From Sphingorhabdus_B arenilitoris (GTDB lineage Bacteria > Pseudomonadota > Alphaproteobacteria > Sphingomonadales > Sphingomonadaceae): DNA of 64,000 bases. Location: assembly GCF_042651485.1 (NCBI RefSeq), contig NZ_JBHSDH010000013.1, positions 992,001-1,056,000 on the forward strand. Reading direction: 5' to 3'. Position numbers and translations under genes: made by a program. Under the pieces are notes generated by a model that saw only the letters and a program-made list of their open reading frames with translations, was not told where the DNA came from and searched no databases. Position 1 is the first letter of the stretch. The number at the start of each line of letters is the position of its first letter. Below, one piece after another: positions 17,843 through 27,704 of the stretch.

Positions 17843-20122
17843 ATGCAATCTATGACTGCCCCCGCCGCCTTTTGCCTGCACCACCGGCCATTCCTATGCG
17901 CGGTCGGCCTATATCTTTTGGCGCAGCCTGCCTATTTGCATGCACAAAATTCGCCGATTGACCCGGTGGCGGCGGATTTGGGCAATCCGCCCGAACAAAC
18001 GGTAGAGGAGAAAAAGGCGGCTGATCCCGTCATCGCCTTTTCCGCCGAAAAAATTGACTATGATTCGCAGGCCGAAATCGTCACAGCCATTGGTGATGTA
18101 ATATTAAACCGCGATGGGTACCGGCTGCGTGCTGATACGGTGATATGGAACCGGAAAACCGGCGAGGTTACGGCGCAGGGTAACATCCGCTCGATCGGCC
18201 CCAATGGCGATATTGCCTATGGCGATTCCATTATACTGACCGACTCGTTGAAAGATGGCGTTGTCGAAAATCTGTTGCTGGTCATGAATGACGGCGGCCG
18301 ATTGGCGGCGCAGCGCGGTGAACGGCAGGATGGGCGATTATCGCTCGATTATGCCGCCTATAGCCCCTGCGCCGTCGAAGATACCGATGGCTGTCCGAAG
18401 CGTCCAAGCTGGCAAGTGAAAGCCGTAAAAGTCACCTATGACCCCGCAAGCAAGCGGGTGCGTTATCAAGGGGCTAGGCTGGAATTATTTGGATTGCCCT
18501 TGCTACCACTTCCGGGGCTGTCTCATCCAGCCGAGACCAAGGCAGGCAGCGGGTTTCTGGTCCCCGATTTGCGATTGACGCAAAATAACGGATTGGAAGT
18601 GGAAATACCCTATTATCTGCGCTTTTCCGAAAATCGTGACCTGTTGGTATCCGGGACCGCATTCTCCAAAGTCGCCCCCTTGCTCCGCGCAGAATTTCGG
18701 ACTTTGGAGGAAAAAGGCGCTTTGAAAGTTGGCGGATATCTGACCTACGGTACCGCTGTGTCAACAGATACGGTCACGCCTGATTCCAACCGGCAATTGC
18801 GCGGCTATTTCGACGCTGTCGGCAAATTCCAATTGGACGACAAATGGTCGGTCAGTTCGTCTATTCGCCTCGCCACTGACCGGACTTTCTTGCGCCGCTA
18901 CGATATCAGCCGCGATGACCGTCTGCGCTCCACTTTTGCGGTCGAACGGATTGATGAAAAAAGTTATTTTTCATTTTCTGGTTGGTCGGTGCAAACACTG
19001 CGCGTGGGTGACAGCCAAAAAGCGACACCCATCGCTTTGCCCGAAATCGATTATCGCCTGCGGCTGAGCGATCCGGTTTTGGGTGGTCAAGTGCAATTGC
19101 AAGCCAACAGCCTCGCCATCGGCCGGATTGAGGGCCAGGATACACAGCGCGCCTTTGCCTCTGCACGGTGGGATTTGCGGACGATCACCGGGCTGGGTCA
19201 GGACGTGACCTTCACTTTGCTGGGCCGAGGTGATGTCTATCATAGCGATGAGAATGAAGATACGCTGACCGAAATTTATCGCGGGCAAAGCGGTTGGCAG
19301 ACACGCGGAATATTCGCGGCGGCGGCTGATGTAAAATGGCCCTTTGCCGGGGAAATTTTCGGCGGGACGCAGATATTCACGCCGCGCGTTCAATTTGTGG
19401 CCGCGCCTACCATTTCCAACCTAACCATTCCCAATGAAGATTCGCGTGCGGTGGATTTGGAAAGCAGCAACCTGTTCGCGCTGAACCGTATTTCCGGCTA
19501 TGACAGGTTCGATGACAGCGCCCGCGTGACATTCGGCTTTGACTGGAATTTTTCGGGCAAAGATGTGCAAATTGATACGAATATCGGGCAAAGCTATCGT
19601 TTGTCGAACCGGGCGACTATCTTTCCCGATGGCACCGGGCTTTCAGAAAAAGTATCTGATGTTGTGGGCCGAACCGAAATCCGGTTCAAGGATTTGGTGA
19701 AGCTGACCCACCGGTACCGGCTTGATAAAGATAATTTTGCAGTAAGGCGTAACGAGATTGACGCAACGCTGGGTACCAGAGGCACATATTTGCAGGCTGG
19801 TTATTTACGGCTGAACCGCAATATCGGCCCGGAGATCGAAGATTTGCAAGACCGGGAAGAAATCCGTTTGGGCGGACGCGCAAAAATCGCTCGCTATTGG
19901 TCGGTATTTGGATCGGCCATTGTCGATTTGACCAGCCCGCGTGACGATCCTTTGTCGGTTAGCGACGGTTTCGAACCTATCCGCCACCGGCTCGGTATTT
20001 CCTATGATGATGACTGCTTGTCGGTTGGTTTTACCTGGCGCCGCGATTATCAAGAAACCGGCGATGCGCGACGGGGCAACAGTTTTCTGTTCCGGCTAGC
20101 GTTTCGAAATTTGGGCGTGTAA
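17843..20122 (+). CDS. lptD: LPS-assembly protein LptD
   Basis: A 759-residue outer-membrane protein that inserts lipopolysaccharide or glycosphingolipid-type outer leaflet lipid. A signal peptide ends near YLHAQ. The LptA/OstA-like domain follows (AEKIDYDSQAEIVTAIGDVI), then the beta barrel with alternating aromatic strands. Cys residues near 180 (SPCAVEDTDGC) and near the C-terminus (YDDDCLSVGF) may form the family disulfides. It starts a likely operon with surA, pdxA and ksgA. AAGGAC upstream supports the start at 17843. Confidence 0.93.
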   Translation: MQSMTAPAAFCLHHRPFLCAVGLYLLAQPAYLHAQNSPIDPVAADLGNPPEQTVEEKKAADPVIAFSAEKIDYDSQAEIVTAIGDVILNRDGYRLRADTVIWNRKTGEVTAQGNIRSIGPNGDIAYGDSIILTDSLKDGVVENLLLVMNDGGRLAAQRGERQDGRLSLDYAAYSPCAVEDTDGCPKRPSWQVKAVKVTYDPASKRVRYQGARLELFGLPLLPLPGLSHPAETKAGSGFLVPDLRLTQNNGLEVEIPYYLRFSENRDLLVSGTAFSKVAPLLRAEFRTLEEKGALKVGGYLTYGTAVSTDTVTPDSNRQLRGYFDAVGKFQLDDKWSVSSSIRLATDRTFLRRYDISRDDRLRSTFAVERIDEKSYFSFSGWSVQTLRVGDSQKATPIALPEIDYRLRLSDPVLGGQVQLQANSLAIGRIEGQDTQRAFASARWDLRTITGLGQDVTFTLLGRGDVYHSDENEDTLTEIYRGQSGWQTRGIFAAAADVKWPFAGEIFGGTQIFTPRVQFVAAPTISNLTIPNEDSRAVDLESSNLFALNRISGYDRFDDSARVTFGFDWNFSGKDVQIDTNIGQSYRLSNRATIFPDGTGLSEKVSDVVGRTEIRFKDLVKLTHRYRLDKDNFAVRRNEIDATLGTRGTYLQAGYLRLNRNIGPEIEDLQDREEIRLGGRAKIARYWSVFGSAIVDLTSPRDDPLSVSDGFEPIRHRLGISYDDDCLSVGFTWRRDYQETGDARRGNSFLFRLAFRNLGV

Positions 20123-20234
20123 GGCGGTTGCCAAAGGGGGACATTGGCATGGCAAACATATTATTTTGCTCATCTGTGGTTCAGCCACAAATTGCTAACA
20201 TTCCTGCAAATAGAAACCAATTTTGGATGTATAC

Positions 20235-21569
20235 ATGAAATTAATGACGCGATTTCCTGCTGTTCTCTTCCTTTCGGCAGCCGCCATTTTTTCCCCCCTA
20301 ACCGCCCAAACGGTTAGCGATGATGATAGCCCCGAAGCTTCGCTCAACATTCCGGGCGGTGGGCAGCTATTTGGCAAAAACGATCCCAACGTCCGCCGCG
20401 CAACCGCAATTGTAAATGGTGAGATTATCACCGGCACGGATATTGACCACCGGCTGGCGTTGACACTCGCGGCCAATGAAACCGAAATACCGGCGTCCGA
20501 AGTAGAACGTATCCGCGCGCAAATATTGCAGAATCTGGTCGATGAAACTCTGCAAATTCAGGAAGCAAAGGCCAATGAAATTGAAGTGACCGATGCTGAG
20601 GTCGAGGAATATTATGCGCGTATCACGCAGCAAAATTTCAAACGATCGGTCAAGGATAATGATGCCTATTTGGTCTCAATCGGATCGTCCGGGGCCAGCC
20701 TGCGGCGTCAGATTAAGGGCGAACTCGCCTGGAGCCGCCTGATCCGGCGCAATGTCGAACCCGGCGTCAGCGTCAGTGACGATGAAGTCAACGCGATCAT
20801 CGAACGGATCAATGCTAATAAGGGGCAACCGGAATACAACATCAGCGAAATCTATCTGTCGGCCACACCCGAAAATGAGCAGCAAGTGGCCGAGACCGTT
20901 AAACAGATTTTTGACCAATTGCGTCAGGGCGGATCTTTCGTCGCCTACGCTCGGCAATTTTCCGAAGCATCGACCGCCGTTGTGGGCGGTGATTTAGGCT
21001 GGGTCAATCTGGGCCAATTGCCGACCAGCATGGCGCAGGCCGCAGCCGAAATGGCCAGCGGGGAGATTCGCGCGGTGCCAACACCAGGCGGCATTTCGAT
21101 CATGGTGCTCAAAGATAAACGGCAAGTCGCAACCGCCGATGTCCGCGACTCCTTGCTCAGCTTGAAACAAATCGCGCTAAATTTCGCGCCTGGCACCAGC
21201 GCAGAGCAAGCGCGGCCTTTGGTTGAACGCTTCCAAACCGAAACGCAAAAAATCAGCGGCTGTGGCGCTGCTGACGAAATGGCGAAAAACCTGAATGCCG
21301 AAGTGGTGAACCGCGACAATGTGCGGGTTCGCGACCTTCCCGGACCATTGCAGCAAGTGATGCTGGACCTGCAGGTTGGGCAGTCGACGCCGCCTTATGG
21401 CTCGCTGGAAGATGGCGTGCGCGTTTTCGTAATGTGCGGCCGCGATGCGCCGCCCGACGCCAACGCACCCAGCTTTGAACAGATTATGCGCAATATCGAG
21501 GATGACCGGGTCAACAAACGGGCGCGCCTGTATCTGCGCGACCTGCGCCGTGATGCGATCATCAGCTAA
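20235..21569 (+). CDS. surA: Periplasmic chaperone and peptidyl-prolyl isomerase SurA
   Basis: A 444-residue protein with a signal peptide (FPAVLFLSAAAIFSPLTAQ), the SurA N-terminal domain (VNGEIITGTDIDHRLAL) and a parvulin-type domain (EYNISEIYLSATPENEQQ ... GGDLGWVNLGQLP). SurA escorts outer-membrane proteins such as LptD through the periplasm, so its place right behind lptD fits. I chose the ATG at 20235; a TTG twelve bases upstream is possible. Only one clear parvulin domain is seen, as usual in Alphaproteobacteria. Confidence 0.92.
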   Translation: MKLMTRFPAVLFLSAAAIFSPLTAQTVSDDDSPEASLNIPGGGQLFGKNDPNVRRATAIVNGEIITGTDIDHRLALTLAANETEIPASEVERIRAQILQNLVDETLQIQEAKANEIEVTDAEVEEYYARITQQNFKRSVKDNDAYLVSIGSSGASLRRQIKGELAWSRLIRRNVEPGVSVSDDEVNAIIERINANKGQPEYNISEIYLSATPENEQQVAETVKQIFDQLRQGGSFVAYARQFSEASTAVVGGDLGWVNLGQLPTSMAQAAAEMASGEIRAVPTPGGISIMVLKDKRQVATADVRDSLLSLKQIALNFAPGTSAEQARPLVERFQTETQKISGCGAADEMAKNLNAEVVNRDNVRVRDLPGPLQQVMLDLQVGQSTPPYGSLEDGVRVFVMCGRDAPPDANAPSFEQIMRNIEDDRVNKRARLYLRDLRRDAIIS

Positions 21570-21608
21570 AGCGAGTAACCGGGAATTATCCCAACAGAGT
21601 GTAGCGCT

Positions 21609-22682
21609 ATGATAACTGTCCTGCCCCAAATGCCGATTGCCATATCCGCTGGCGATCCGGCAGGCATTGGTCCAGAAATCATCGCAAAGGCATGGTTACA
21701 GCGTAAGGCGCAGGCGCTGCCTGTATTTTTTGCTGTGGGCGATAGCAATAGTTTTGCCGCCCATTGGGATGGCCCGGTGCGGCGGATTGACGATCCGGCC
21801 GATGCTGCGCAGCATTTTGATGAGGCTTTACCCATATTCCATATGCATGATTGCGGAGCGGTAACGCCCGGCACTCCCACTGCCGAGGGCGCACGCTGCG
21901 CTTTTCAATCGTTGGAGCTTGCCGTTGGTTTTGCCCGCGCGGGCAGCGCCGCGGCGATGGTGACCGGCCCTGTATCGAAGACGCAGCTTTACTCGGTTGG
22001 CTTCACGCATCCGGGGCAAACCGAATTTATCGCCGAACGCTGCGGCGTGGCCAAAAATAACGCGATCATGATGCTCGCTGGTCCCGATTTGCGCGTCGTG
22101 CCAATGACAACGCATATCGCCTTATCCGACATAGGCAGCCATCTCGACAGCCGCCTGATACGGCAGCGTATTCGCGCCACCGCCAAAGGATTAATGCGCG
22201 ATTTCGGAATGGAAAATCCGCGCATTGCCGTGGCCGGATTGAACCCCCATGCGGGCGAAAATGGCGCCATGGGGCACGAAGAGATGGAGCTGTTCCTCCC
22301 CGCGATCGAACAATTGCGCGGCGAAGGTTTCAACGTGACCGATCCGTTGCCCGCCGACACGATGTTCCATACCGAGGCGCGGGCCGAATATGACGCGGCG
22401 GTATGCGGCTATCACGATCAAGCGTTGATCCCACTCAAAACGCTCTATTTCCATGAGGCGGTGAATATGACGCTCGGCCTGCCCATCGTGCGGACATCTC
22501 CCGACCATGGCACCGCATTTGGCATTGCGGGGCGCAATATCGCCAACCCCGGATCGATGATCGCCGCCATCAAAATGGCCCGCGACAGCGTGAAGCATCG
22601 CAAGGCATTTGCCGCAAAAAAAGTAGCCACAGCGGCGGCAGAGGCGAAAATGGAAAGCGCTGGGCTACATGGCCCAATCTAA
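21609..22682 (+). CDS. pdxA: 4-hydroxythreonine-4-phosphate dehydrogenase PdxA
   Basis: A 357-residue enzyme of pyridoxal phosphate synthesis that oxidises 4-phosphohydroxy-L-threonine with NAD. The N-terminal SAGDPAGIGPEIIAKAW is the signature. Metal-ligand His residues lie in GFTHPGQTEF and later in CGYHDQALIPLK, and GLNPHAGENG is also conserved. Its 3' end overlaps ksgA by 14 bases, a familiar surA-pdxA-ksgA arrangement in proteobacteria. Confidence 0.96.
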   Translation: MITVLPQMPIAISAGDPAGIGPEIIAKAWLQRKAQALPVFFAVGDSNSFAAHWDGPVRRIDDPADAAQHFDEALPIFHMHDCGAVTPGTPTAEGARCAFQSLELAVGFARAGSAAAMVTGPVSKTQLYSVGFTHPGQTEFIAERCGVAKNNAIMMLAGPDLRVVPMTTHIALSDIGSHLDSRLIRQRIRATAKGLMRDFGMENPRIAVAGLNPHAGENGAMGHEEMELFLPAIEQLRGEGFNVTDPLPADTMFHTEARAEYDAAVCGYHDQALIPLKTLYFHEAVNMTLGLPIVRTSPDHGTAFGIAGRNIANPGSMIAAIKMARDSVKHRKAFAAKKVATAAAEAKMESAGLHGPI

Positions 22683-23502
22683 TCTGCGGCCGGATTTGCC
22701 GCCGCTGCGCGATGTTATCAAACGGCACCGTTTGGCGGCGAGTAAGGCGCTGGGGCAGAATTTCCTGCTGGATGAACAGCTATTGGACCGCATCGCGGCC
22801 ATACCCGGCGATTTGAACGGCGCGCAAGTCTATGAAGTGGGACCGGGCCCCGGCGGCCTGACCCGCGCCTTGCTGCGCGCGGGCGCCCATGTCACGGCGG
22901 TGGAGCGCGATCAGCGCTGCTTACCCGCACTCGCCGAATTGGCAGAGGCATTTCCCGGACAGCTGCGCGTGATCGAAGGTGACGCGATGCAAATTGATCC
23001 GGCGCGGGAAATTTCCGGCCCTTATCATATCGCGTCCAACCTGCCCTATAATGTCGGCACCGCGCTGGCCGTGGGGTGGTTGACCAGCAAAAATTGGCCG
23101 CCATCATGGCTGTCGATGACATTGATGTTTCAGCGTGAGGTTGCCAACCGCATTGTGTCGGCGGGCGGCGATAGCGCCTATGGCCGCTTGGCGATATTGG
23201 CGCAGTGGCGATGCAATGCGCGGATCGCGATGCCGGTGCACCGCAGCGCCTTTACCCCGCCGCCCAAAGTCATGTCGGCGGTCGTCCACATCACCCCGGG
23301 CGAGCAGCCCGAGGGCGCAGAGATGGCGACATTAGAAAAACTAACCGCCGCCGCCTTTGGCCAACGCCGCAAAATGCTGCGCCAAAGTTTGAAAAGCGTC
23401 CCCGGAGCCATGGAAGCCCTCACCGCCGCCGGAATAGAAGGCGACCGCCGCGCCGAAACCGTGAGCGTCGCCGAATGGGTGGAAGTCGCGCGGGGGGTTT
23501 AG
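22669..23502 (+). CDS. ksgA: 16S rRNA dimethyladenosine transferase RsmA (KsgA)
   Basis: A 277-residue SAM-dependent enzyme that dimethylates two adjacent adenines near the 3' end of 16S rRNA during small-subunit maturation. The motifs are KALGQNFLLDEQLLDRI, EVGPGPGGLTRALL (SAM site) and the catalytic SNLPYNVGT. The C-terminal helical part has AFGQRRKMLRQSLK. It closes the lptD-surA-pdxA-ksgA group. The next gene, darT, is unrelated and appears inserted after it. Confidence 0.97.
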   Translation: MAQSNLRPDLPPLRDVIKRHRLAASKALGQNFLLDEQLLDRIAAIPGDLNGAQVYEVGPGPGGLTRALLRAGAHVTAVERDQRCLPALAELAEAFPGQLRVIEGDAMQIDPAREISGPYHIASNLPYNVGTALAVGWLTSKNWPPSWLSMTLMFQREVANRIVSAGGDSAYGRLAILAQWRCNARIAMPVHRSAFTPPPKVMSAVVHITPGEQPEGAEMATLEKLTAAAFGQRRKMLRQSLKSVPGAMEALTAAGIEGDRRAETVSVAEWVEVARGV

Positions 23503-23659
23503 GGGGGGTGGTGATCAGAAAACCTTCTAGGAAAGCGATCATTACAACGTTGCAAAATGGGCCGTTCCAGAAACTCTTCAGTATAACGAAACGATGGACA
23601 AAAACGCCGGAGAAGACGATAGCTCATCTCAGTAATTTTTGGAGTTCCAAGTCCGATCT

Positions 23660-24298
23660 ATGCCGCTGCCAGCCAACCCCAAAATCTACCACATTGTTCA
23701 TGTGGACAAGCTGGCTTCGATAGCGGCGGACGGGTATCTTTGGTCCGATGCTGAGCTGGCGCAGCGTCCCGTAACCGGCACGGTGATCGGGATGAACAGC
23801 ATTAAGGCGCGAAGGATGAACGAGCTGCGGCTCACCAGCTATCCCGACCTTTATGTCGGCCAATGCGTTCCGTTCTACTTCTGTCCGCGATCCGTGATGC
23901 TGTACATGATGAAGATCAAGAGTCCTGAACTGGCTTACAAAGGCGGGCAAGAACCAATTGTACACTTAGTATCTGACTTGAATAATACGGTCGATTGGGC
24001 AAATGCCAATGGCCATCGCTGGGCCTTCACATTATCCAACGCTGGATCATATTATTTTGAGGATCGTACCAACCTTACGGAGTTGAATGATATCAATTGG
24101 GATGCCGTGACAGCAAAGTATTGGCGGGCATTTCGTGAAGCAAAACAGGCGGAATTTTTGATCGAGCAGCATTTCCCTTGGCATTTGGTTGAGGAAATTG
24201 CAGTAATGAATAGACTGACAGGTCAGGAAGCGGTGAAAGCTATCGCTGGCACAGCTCATAGACCGGCTATTCAAATACGACCAGCATGGTATTATTGA
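23660..24298 (+). CDS. darT: DarT-type DNA thymidine ADP-ribosyltransferase toxin
   Basis: A 212-residue protein of the DarT (formerly DUF4433) family. DarT moves ADP-ribose from NAD to thymidine in single-stranded DNA, blocking replication of the cell or of phage. Seen here: the N-terminal IYHIVHVDKLASIAADGYL block of NAD-binding type, IKARRMNELR with Arg residues near the NAD, the PFYFCPRSVMLY strand and KQAEFLIEQHFPW with the likely catalytic Glu. The ATG at 23660 was preferred to a TTG 21 bases upstream. The antitoxin gene darG follows after 9 bases. The pair sits between ksgA and the arginine catabolic genes. Confidence 0.9.
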   Translation: MPLPANPKIYHIVHVDKLASIAADGYLWSDAELAQRPVTGTVIGMNSIKARRMNELRLTSYPDLYVGQCVPFYFCPRSVMLYMMKIKSPELAYKGGQEPIVHLVSDLNNTVDWANANGHRWAFTLSNAGSYYFEDRTNLTELNDINWDAVTAKYWRAFREAKQAEFLIEQHFPWHLVEEIAVMNRLTGQEAVKAIAGTAHRPAIQIRPAWYY

Positions 24299-24307
24299 AG
24301 GGTAATC

Positions 24308-25345
24308 ATGGCAAACATTGAACTCAGAACCGGAGATATTTTCAAGACGGATGCAGACGCAATCGTCAATACCGTCAACTGTGTCGGCATCATGGGACGC
24401 GGCATCGCGTTGCAATTCAAGAATGCATATCCTTCAAATTTCAAGGCTTACAAAACCGCTTGCGACGCGGAACAGGTCCAGCCAGGGCGGATGTTTGTAT
24501 TTGAAACCGGCAAATTCACACCGCGCTTTGTCATCAACTTTCCTACAAAAAGGCATTGGAAGGGCAAGAGCCGGATCGAGGACATCGAGGCAGGGCTGAT
24601 CGCACTTGCAGACGAGGTTGTATCCCGTGGCATTAAATCGGTTGCCATTCCCCCGCTAGGCGCTGGCCTTGGCGGGCTGGATTGGGATGATGTGCTGCCC
24701 CGGATCAAATCGGCGTTGCAGGACATTCCCGATGTGGATGTGATCATTTTTGAACCCAAGGGGGCGCCGGATTCAGTTCGGGCATCATCGGTGCCAAACA
24801 TGACTACGGGCCGCGCCTCGCTGGTCACGCTGATGCATCGGTATTTGCGAGGGCTGATGGATCCGTTTGTCACTTTAATCGAAGTTCAGAAACTGATGTA
24901 TTTTATGCAAGAAGCTGGGCAACCGCTTCGCCTAAATTATGTCAAACATCACTACGGTCCGTATGCGAACAATTTGGCGCACGTGCTGCACCGGATCGAA
25001 GGCTACTTTGTCTCAGGCTATCAGGATGGCGGCGATCAACCAGACAAAGAGCTCACAATCGTTCCCGGCGCGATTGAAGAGGCAGAGAAGGCTTTGGCGC
25101 AAGAGCCGCATACGCACGAAAACTTCAAGCGCGTTGCCGATCTGGTTGATGGATTTGAAACACCTTACGGTCTGGAATTACTGGCAACGGTTCACTGGGT
25201 TGCCACTCGTGAAGGGGCTAAGTCCCATCAGGCAGCGGTTGAACGAGTGCGTAATTGGAATGAACGCAAAAAGGCTTTTACGCCGCGCCAGGTGGCCATC
25301 GCGTTCGATACACTTCAAGCCAAGGGGTGGTTTGCTTCGGCTTAA
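24308..25345 (+). CDS. darG: DarG-type antitoxin with macrodomain
   Basis: A 345-residue antitoxin that removes ADP-ribose from DNA and also binds DarT. The N-terminal macrodomain (about residues 1-155) shows DAIVNTVNCVGIMGRGIA, INFPTKRHWKGKS with a Lys at the position used by DarG enzymes, and PPLGAGLGGLDW. The C-terminal part (about 165-345, EVQKLMYFMQEAGQPLRLNY ... HHYGPYANNL) is the toxin-binding extension found in full-length DarG. Co-transcription with darT is likely given the 9-base gap. It looks intact, so the pair is probably functional. Confidence 0.9.
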   Translation: MANIELRTGDIFKTDADAIVNTVNCVGIMGRGIALQFKNAYPSNFKAYKTACDAEQVQPGRMFVFETGKFTPRFVINFPTKRHWKGKSRIEDIEAGLIALADEVVSRGIKSVAIPPLGAGLGGLDWDDVLPRIKSALQDIPDVDVIIFEPKGAPDSVRASSVPNMTTGRASLVTLMHRYLRGLMDPFVTLIEVQKLMYFMQEAGQPLRLNYVKHHYGPYANNLAHVLHRIEGYFVSGYQDGGDQPDKELTIVPGAIEEAEKALAQEPHTHENFKRVADLVDGFETPYGLELLATVHWVATREGAKSHQAAVERVRNWNERKKAFTPRQVAIAFDTLQAKGWFASA

Positions 25346-25461
25346 GCTCTTTGTTAACTGAATGAATTGCGTTTGTTTAGTGATCGCCGCTTACGCCTAA
25401 TCTTATCCCCCCCCATCACAAGCACTGGCTTTCCCGCTGCGCTCGCGCTAGACCTGTGTGC

Positions 25462-26673
25462 ATGCAGACGATTACATCTCAGGAACAGGCCGCGCTGGAT
25501 TTTATTGAAGCGGCACCGATGCTTAGCCAAGTGGAAATGTGGTGCGCGGTGAATAGCGGGACGGGCAATCTGGCGGGGCTTGCGCAAACGGCGGCGATGT
25601 TGTCCGATGCTTTATCGGCGCTGCCCGGCACGGTGGAGCAAGTGGAGGGCGCGCCGTCCGAGCTGATCCGCAATGACGGCAGCGTGCAGATGACCGAATA
25701 TGGCAAGCATTTGATCGTCACCGTGCGCCCGGATGCGCCGGTGCAGATGCTGTTCACCGGTCATATGGACACGGTGTTTCCCGCCGGCCATGCTTTTCAG
25801 CAGCTGACCTGGCGCGAAGACGGCATTTTGAACGGGCCGGGCGTTGCCGATATGAAGGGCGGGATTGCGGTCATGCTGCACGCGCTGCTCGCCATAGAGG
25901 GGGCGAAAGACCAGCCCGATTTTGGCTATCAGATTTTGATCAATAGTGACGAGGAAGTAGGCTCGCCCTCCTCCGCGCCGATTATCGCGCGGCTGGCCAA
26001 GGATAAAATGGCTGCGCTGACCTATGAACCGGCGGCCTTGCCCGATGGCACATTGGCGGGCGCACGGGCGGGCAGCGGCAATTTCTCGGTCATTTTTTCC
26101 GGCAAAAGCGCCCATGCCGGACGCAATCCGGATGAGGGCCGCAATGCGCTGCTCGCGGCGGCCGATCTTGCGCTGCGGATGAAGGCGCTGACCCGCGAGG
26201 GCCTATCGGTTAATCCGGCGCGGATTGATGGCGGCGGGCCGAATAATGTCGTGCCCGACCATGCGATTTTGCGCGTTAACCTGCGCCCGCATACGCCCGA
26301 ATTGCAAAGCTTTGCCGAAAATGAAATCAAGCAGCTTATTGCCGCAATCGAGGCCGAGCATGACGTTTCGGCGCATTTACACGGCGGATTTGGCCGCCCG
26401 CCCAAACCGATCAGCAACAGCGCGGCGGCGCTGTTTGGCCTGGTCAAAAAATGCGGGGAGGATTTGGGCCTTTCGATCGGTTGGAAAAGCACAGGCGGGG
26501 TATGTGATGGCAATAATATTGCCGCTTGCGGAGTGCCGGTGGTTGACACTATGGGCGTTCGCGGAGGCGCTATTCACAGTAGCGACGAATATTTAATTAC
26601 CGACAGCCTGCCTGAAAGAGCGCGCCTATCCGCGCTCACCATTATGCGGTTGGCTCAAAAAGGAAGTTTATGA
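25462..26673 (+). CDS. M20-family metallopeptidase, carboxypeptidase G2-like
   Basis: A 403-residue zinc hydrolase. The metal ligands appear in LFTGHMDTVF, GPGVADMKGG and INSDEEVGSP (catalytic Glu and zinc Glu), with the dimerisation domain in between and a late His in GGAIHSSDEY. The arrangement resembles carboxypeptidase G2, which cuts N-acyl-L-glutamates. It overlaps astA by 4 bases (ATGA), so it is part of the arginine succinyltransferase operon. I infer it may act as the succinylglutamate desuccinylase normally called AstE. That is not shown by sequence alone. The ATG at 25462 was preferred to GTG 25456. Confidence 0.85.
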   Translation: MQTITSQEQAALDFIEAAPMLSQVEMWCAVNSGTGNLAGLAQTAAMLSDALSALPGTVEQVEGAPSELIRNDGSVQMTEYGKHLIVTVRPDAPVQMLFTGHMDTVFPAGHAFQQLTWREDGILNGPGVADMKGGIAVMLHALLAIEGAKDQPDFGYQILINSDEEVGSPSSAPIIARLAKDKMAALTYEPAALPDGTLAGARAGSGNFSVIFSGKSAHAGRNPDEGRNALLAAADLALRMKALTREGLSVNPARIDGGGPNNVVPDHAILRVNLRPHTPELQSFAENEIKQLIAAIEAEHDVSAHLHGGFGRPPKPISNSAAALFGLVKKCGEDLGLSIGWKSTGGVCDGNNIAACGVPVVDTMGVRGGAIHSSDEYLITDSLPERARLSALTIMRLAQKGSL

Positions 26674-27704
26674 CTTTTATCATTCGCCCTGCCCGCCCCG
26701 GCGATGTGCAGCAAATTTACGAAATGGCGAAACGGACGGGCGGCGGGTTTACCAATTTGCCGCCGGACCGGCCGTCGCTGCTGACGAAATTGGAACGATC
26801 GGCCGAGGCATTTGAACGCGATGATGATCAGCTGGACGATGACCGGTTCATGTTCGCGCTGGAAAATACCGCGACAAAACAAGTGCGCGGAACCTGTCAG
26901 ATTTTTGCAAAGGTGGGACAGAAATGGCCCTTCTATAGCTACCGCATCGGCGCGTTGACGCAGCATAGTGAGGAATTACAGCGGACATTTCGCGCCGATA
27001 TTCTGAATCTATCGACCGATTTGGAAGGCGCGACCGAGGTTGGCGGGCTGTTCCTGCATCCCGGCGAACGGTCGGGCGGGCTGGGTATGTTGATCGCGCG
27101 CAGCCGCTATCTCTTCATCCGCATGCACCGCGCCCGGTTCGCCGACAAAACGATAGCGGAATTGCGCGGCGTTATTGACGATGCGGGCGGCTCGCCATTT
27201 TGGGACAGCGTCGCGGGGCGCTTTTTTGGCATGAGTTTTCAGGATGCCGACGAATTTAACGCCAAACATGGCAATCAATTCATCGCCGATTTAATGCCCA
27301 AACATCCCGTCTATATCGCCATGCTTTCGGAACAGGCGCGGGCCGTGATTGGCGTGCCCCATGTATCGGGGCGGGCAGCGATGCGGATGCTGGAAAATGA
27401 GGGTTTCTCATGGGAAAAATATGTCGATATTTTTGACGCCGGCCCCACGATGACGGTGCAAACCGACCGGATCACAAGCGTGCGCAACGCGCGGGAGATA
27501 AAGATCGACGTGATCGACGCACCGCTGGACCGCGAAAAAGCGAGCAAGATGCTGGTCGCGCACGGCCGGTTGAATGATTTTAAGGCAACCTATGGCTGGA
27601 TCATCGAAGAGGAAGGCCGCGTCACGCTCGACGCCGTTGCTGCCGAGGCGCTGGGCATTGGCGCGGGCGATGTGATTTGTGCAATTGAAAGGAATGCATC
27701 CTAA
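26670..27704 (+). CDS. astA: Arginine N-succinyltransferase
   Basis: A 344-residue acyltransferase of the AstA family that transfers succinyl from succinyl-CoA to arginine, the first step of the AST arginine degradation route. The N-terminus IIRPARPGDVQQIYEMAKRTGGGFTN is GNAT-like; GGLFLHPGERSGGLGMLIARSRYLF and MSFQDADEFNAKHGNQFI are typical AstA blocks. It overlaps the M20 gene before it and the astB gene after it, so the three are translationally coupled. Confidence 0.95.
   Translation: MTFIIRPARPGDVQQIYEMAKRTGGGFTNLPPDRPSLLTKLERSAEAFERDDDQLDDDRFMFALENTATKQVRGTCQIFAKVGQKWPFYSYRIGALTQHSEELQRTFRADILNLSTDLEGATEVGGLFLHPGERSGGLGMLIARSRYLFIRMHRARFADKTIAELRGVIDDAGGSPFWDSVAGRFFGMSFQDADEFNAKHGNQFIADLMPKHPVYIAMLSEQARAVIGVPHVSGRAAMRMLENEGFSWEKYVDIFDAGPTMTVQTDRITSVRNAREIKIDVIDAPLDREKASKMLVAHGRLNDFKATYGWIIEEEGRVTLDAVAAEALGIGAGDVICAIERNAS

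Noticed and set aside
23205..23723. A 172-codon frame spanning the ksgA end
   Set aside because: Arg/Pro-rich shadow of ksgA with no ribosome site and no family features.
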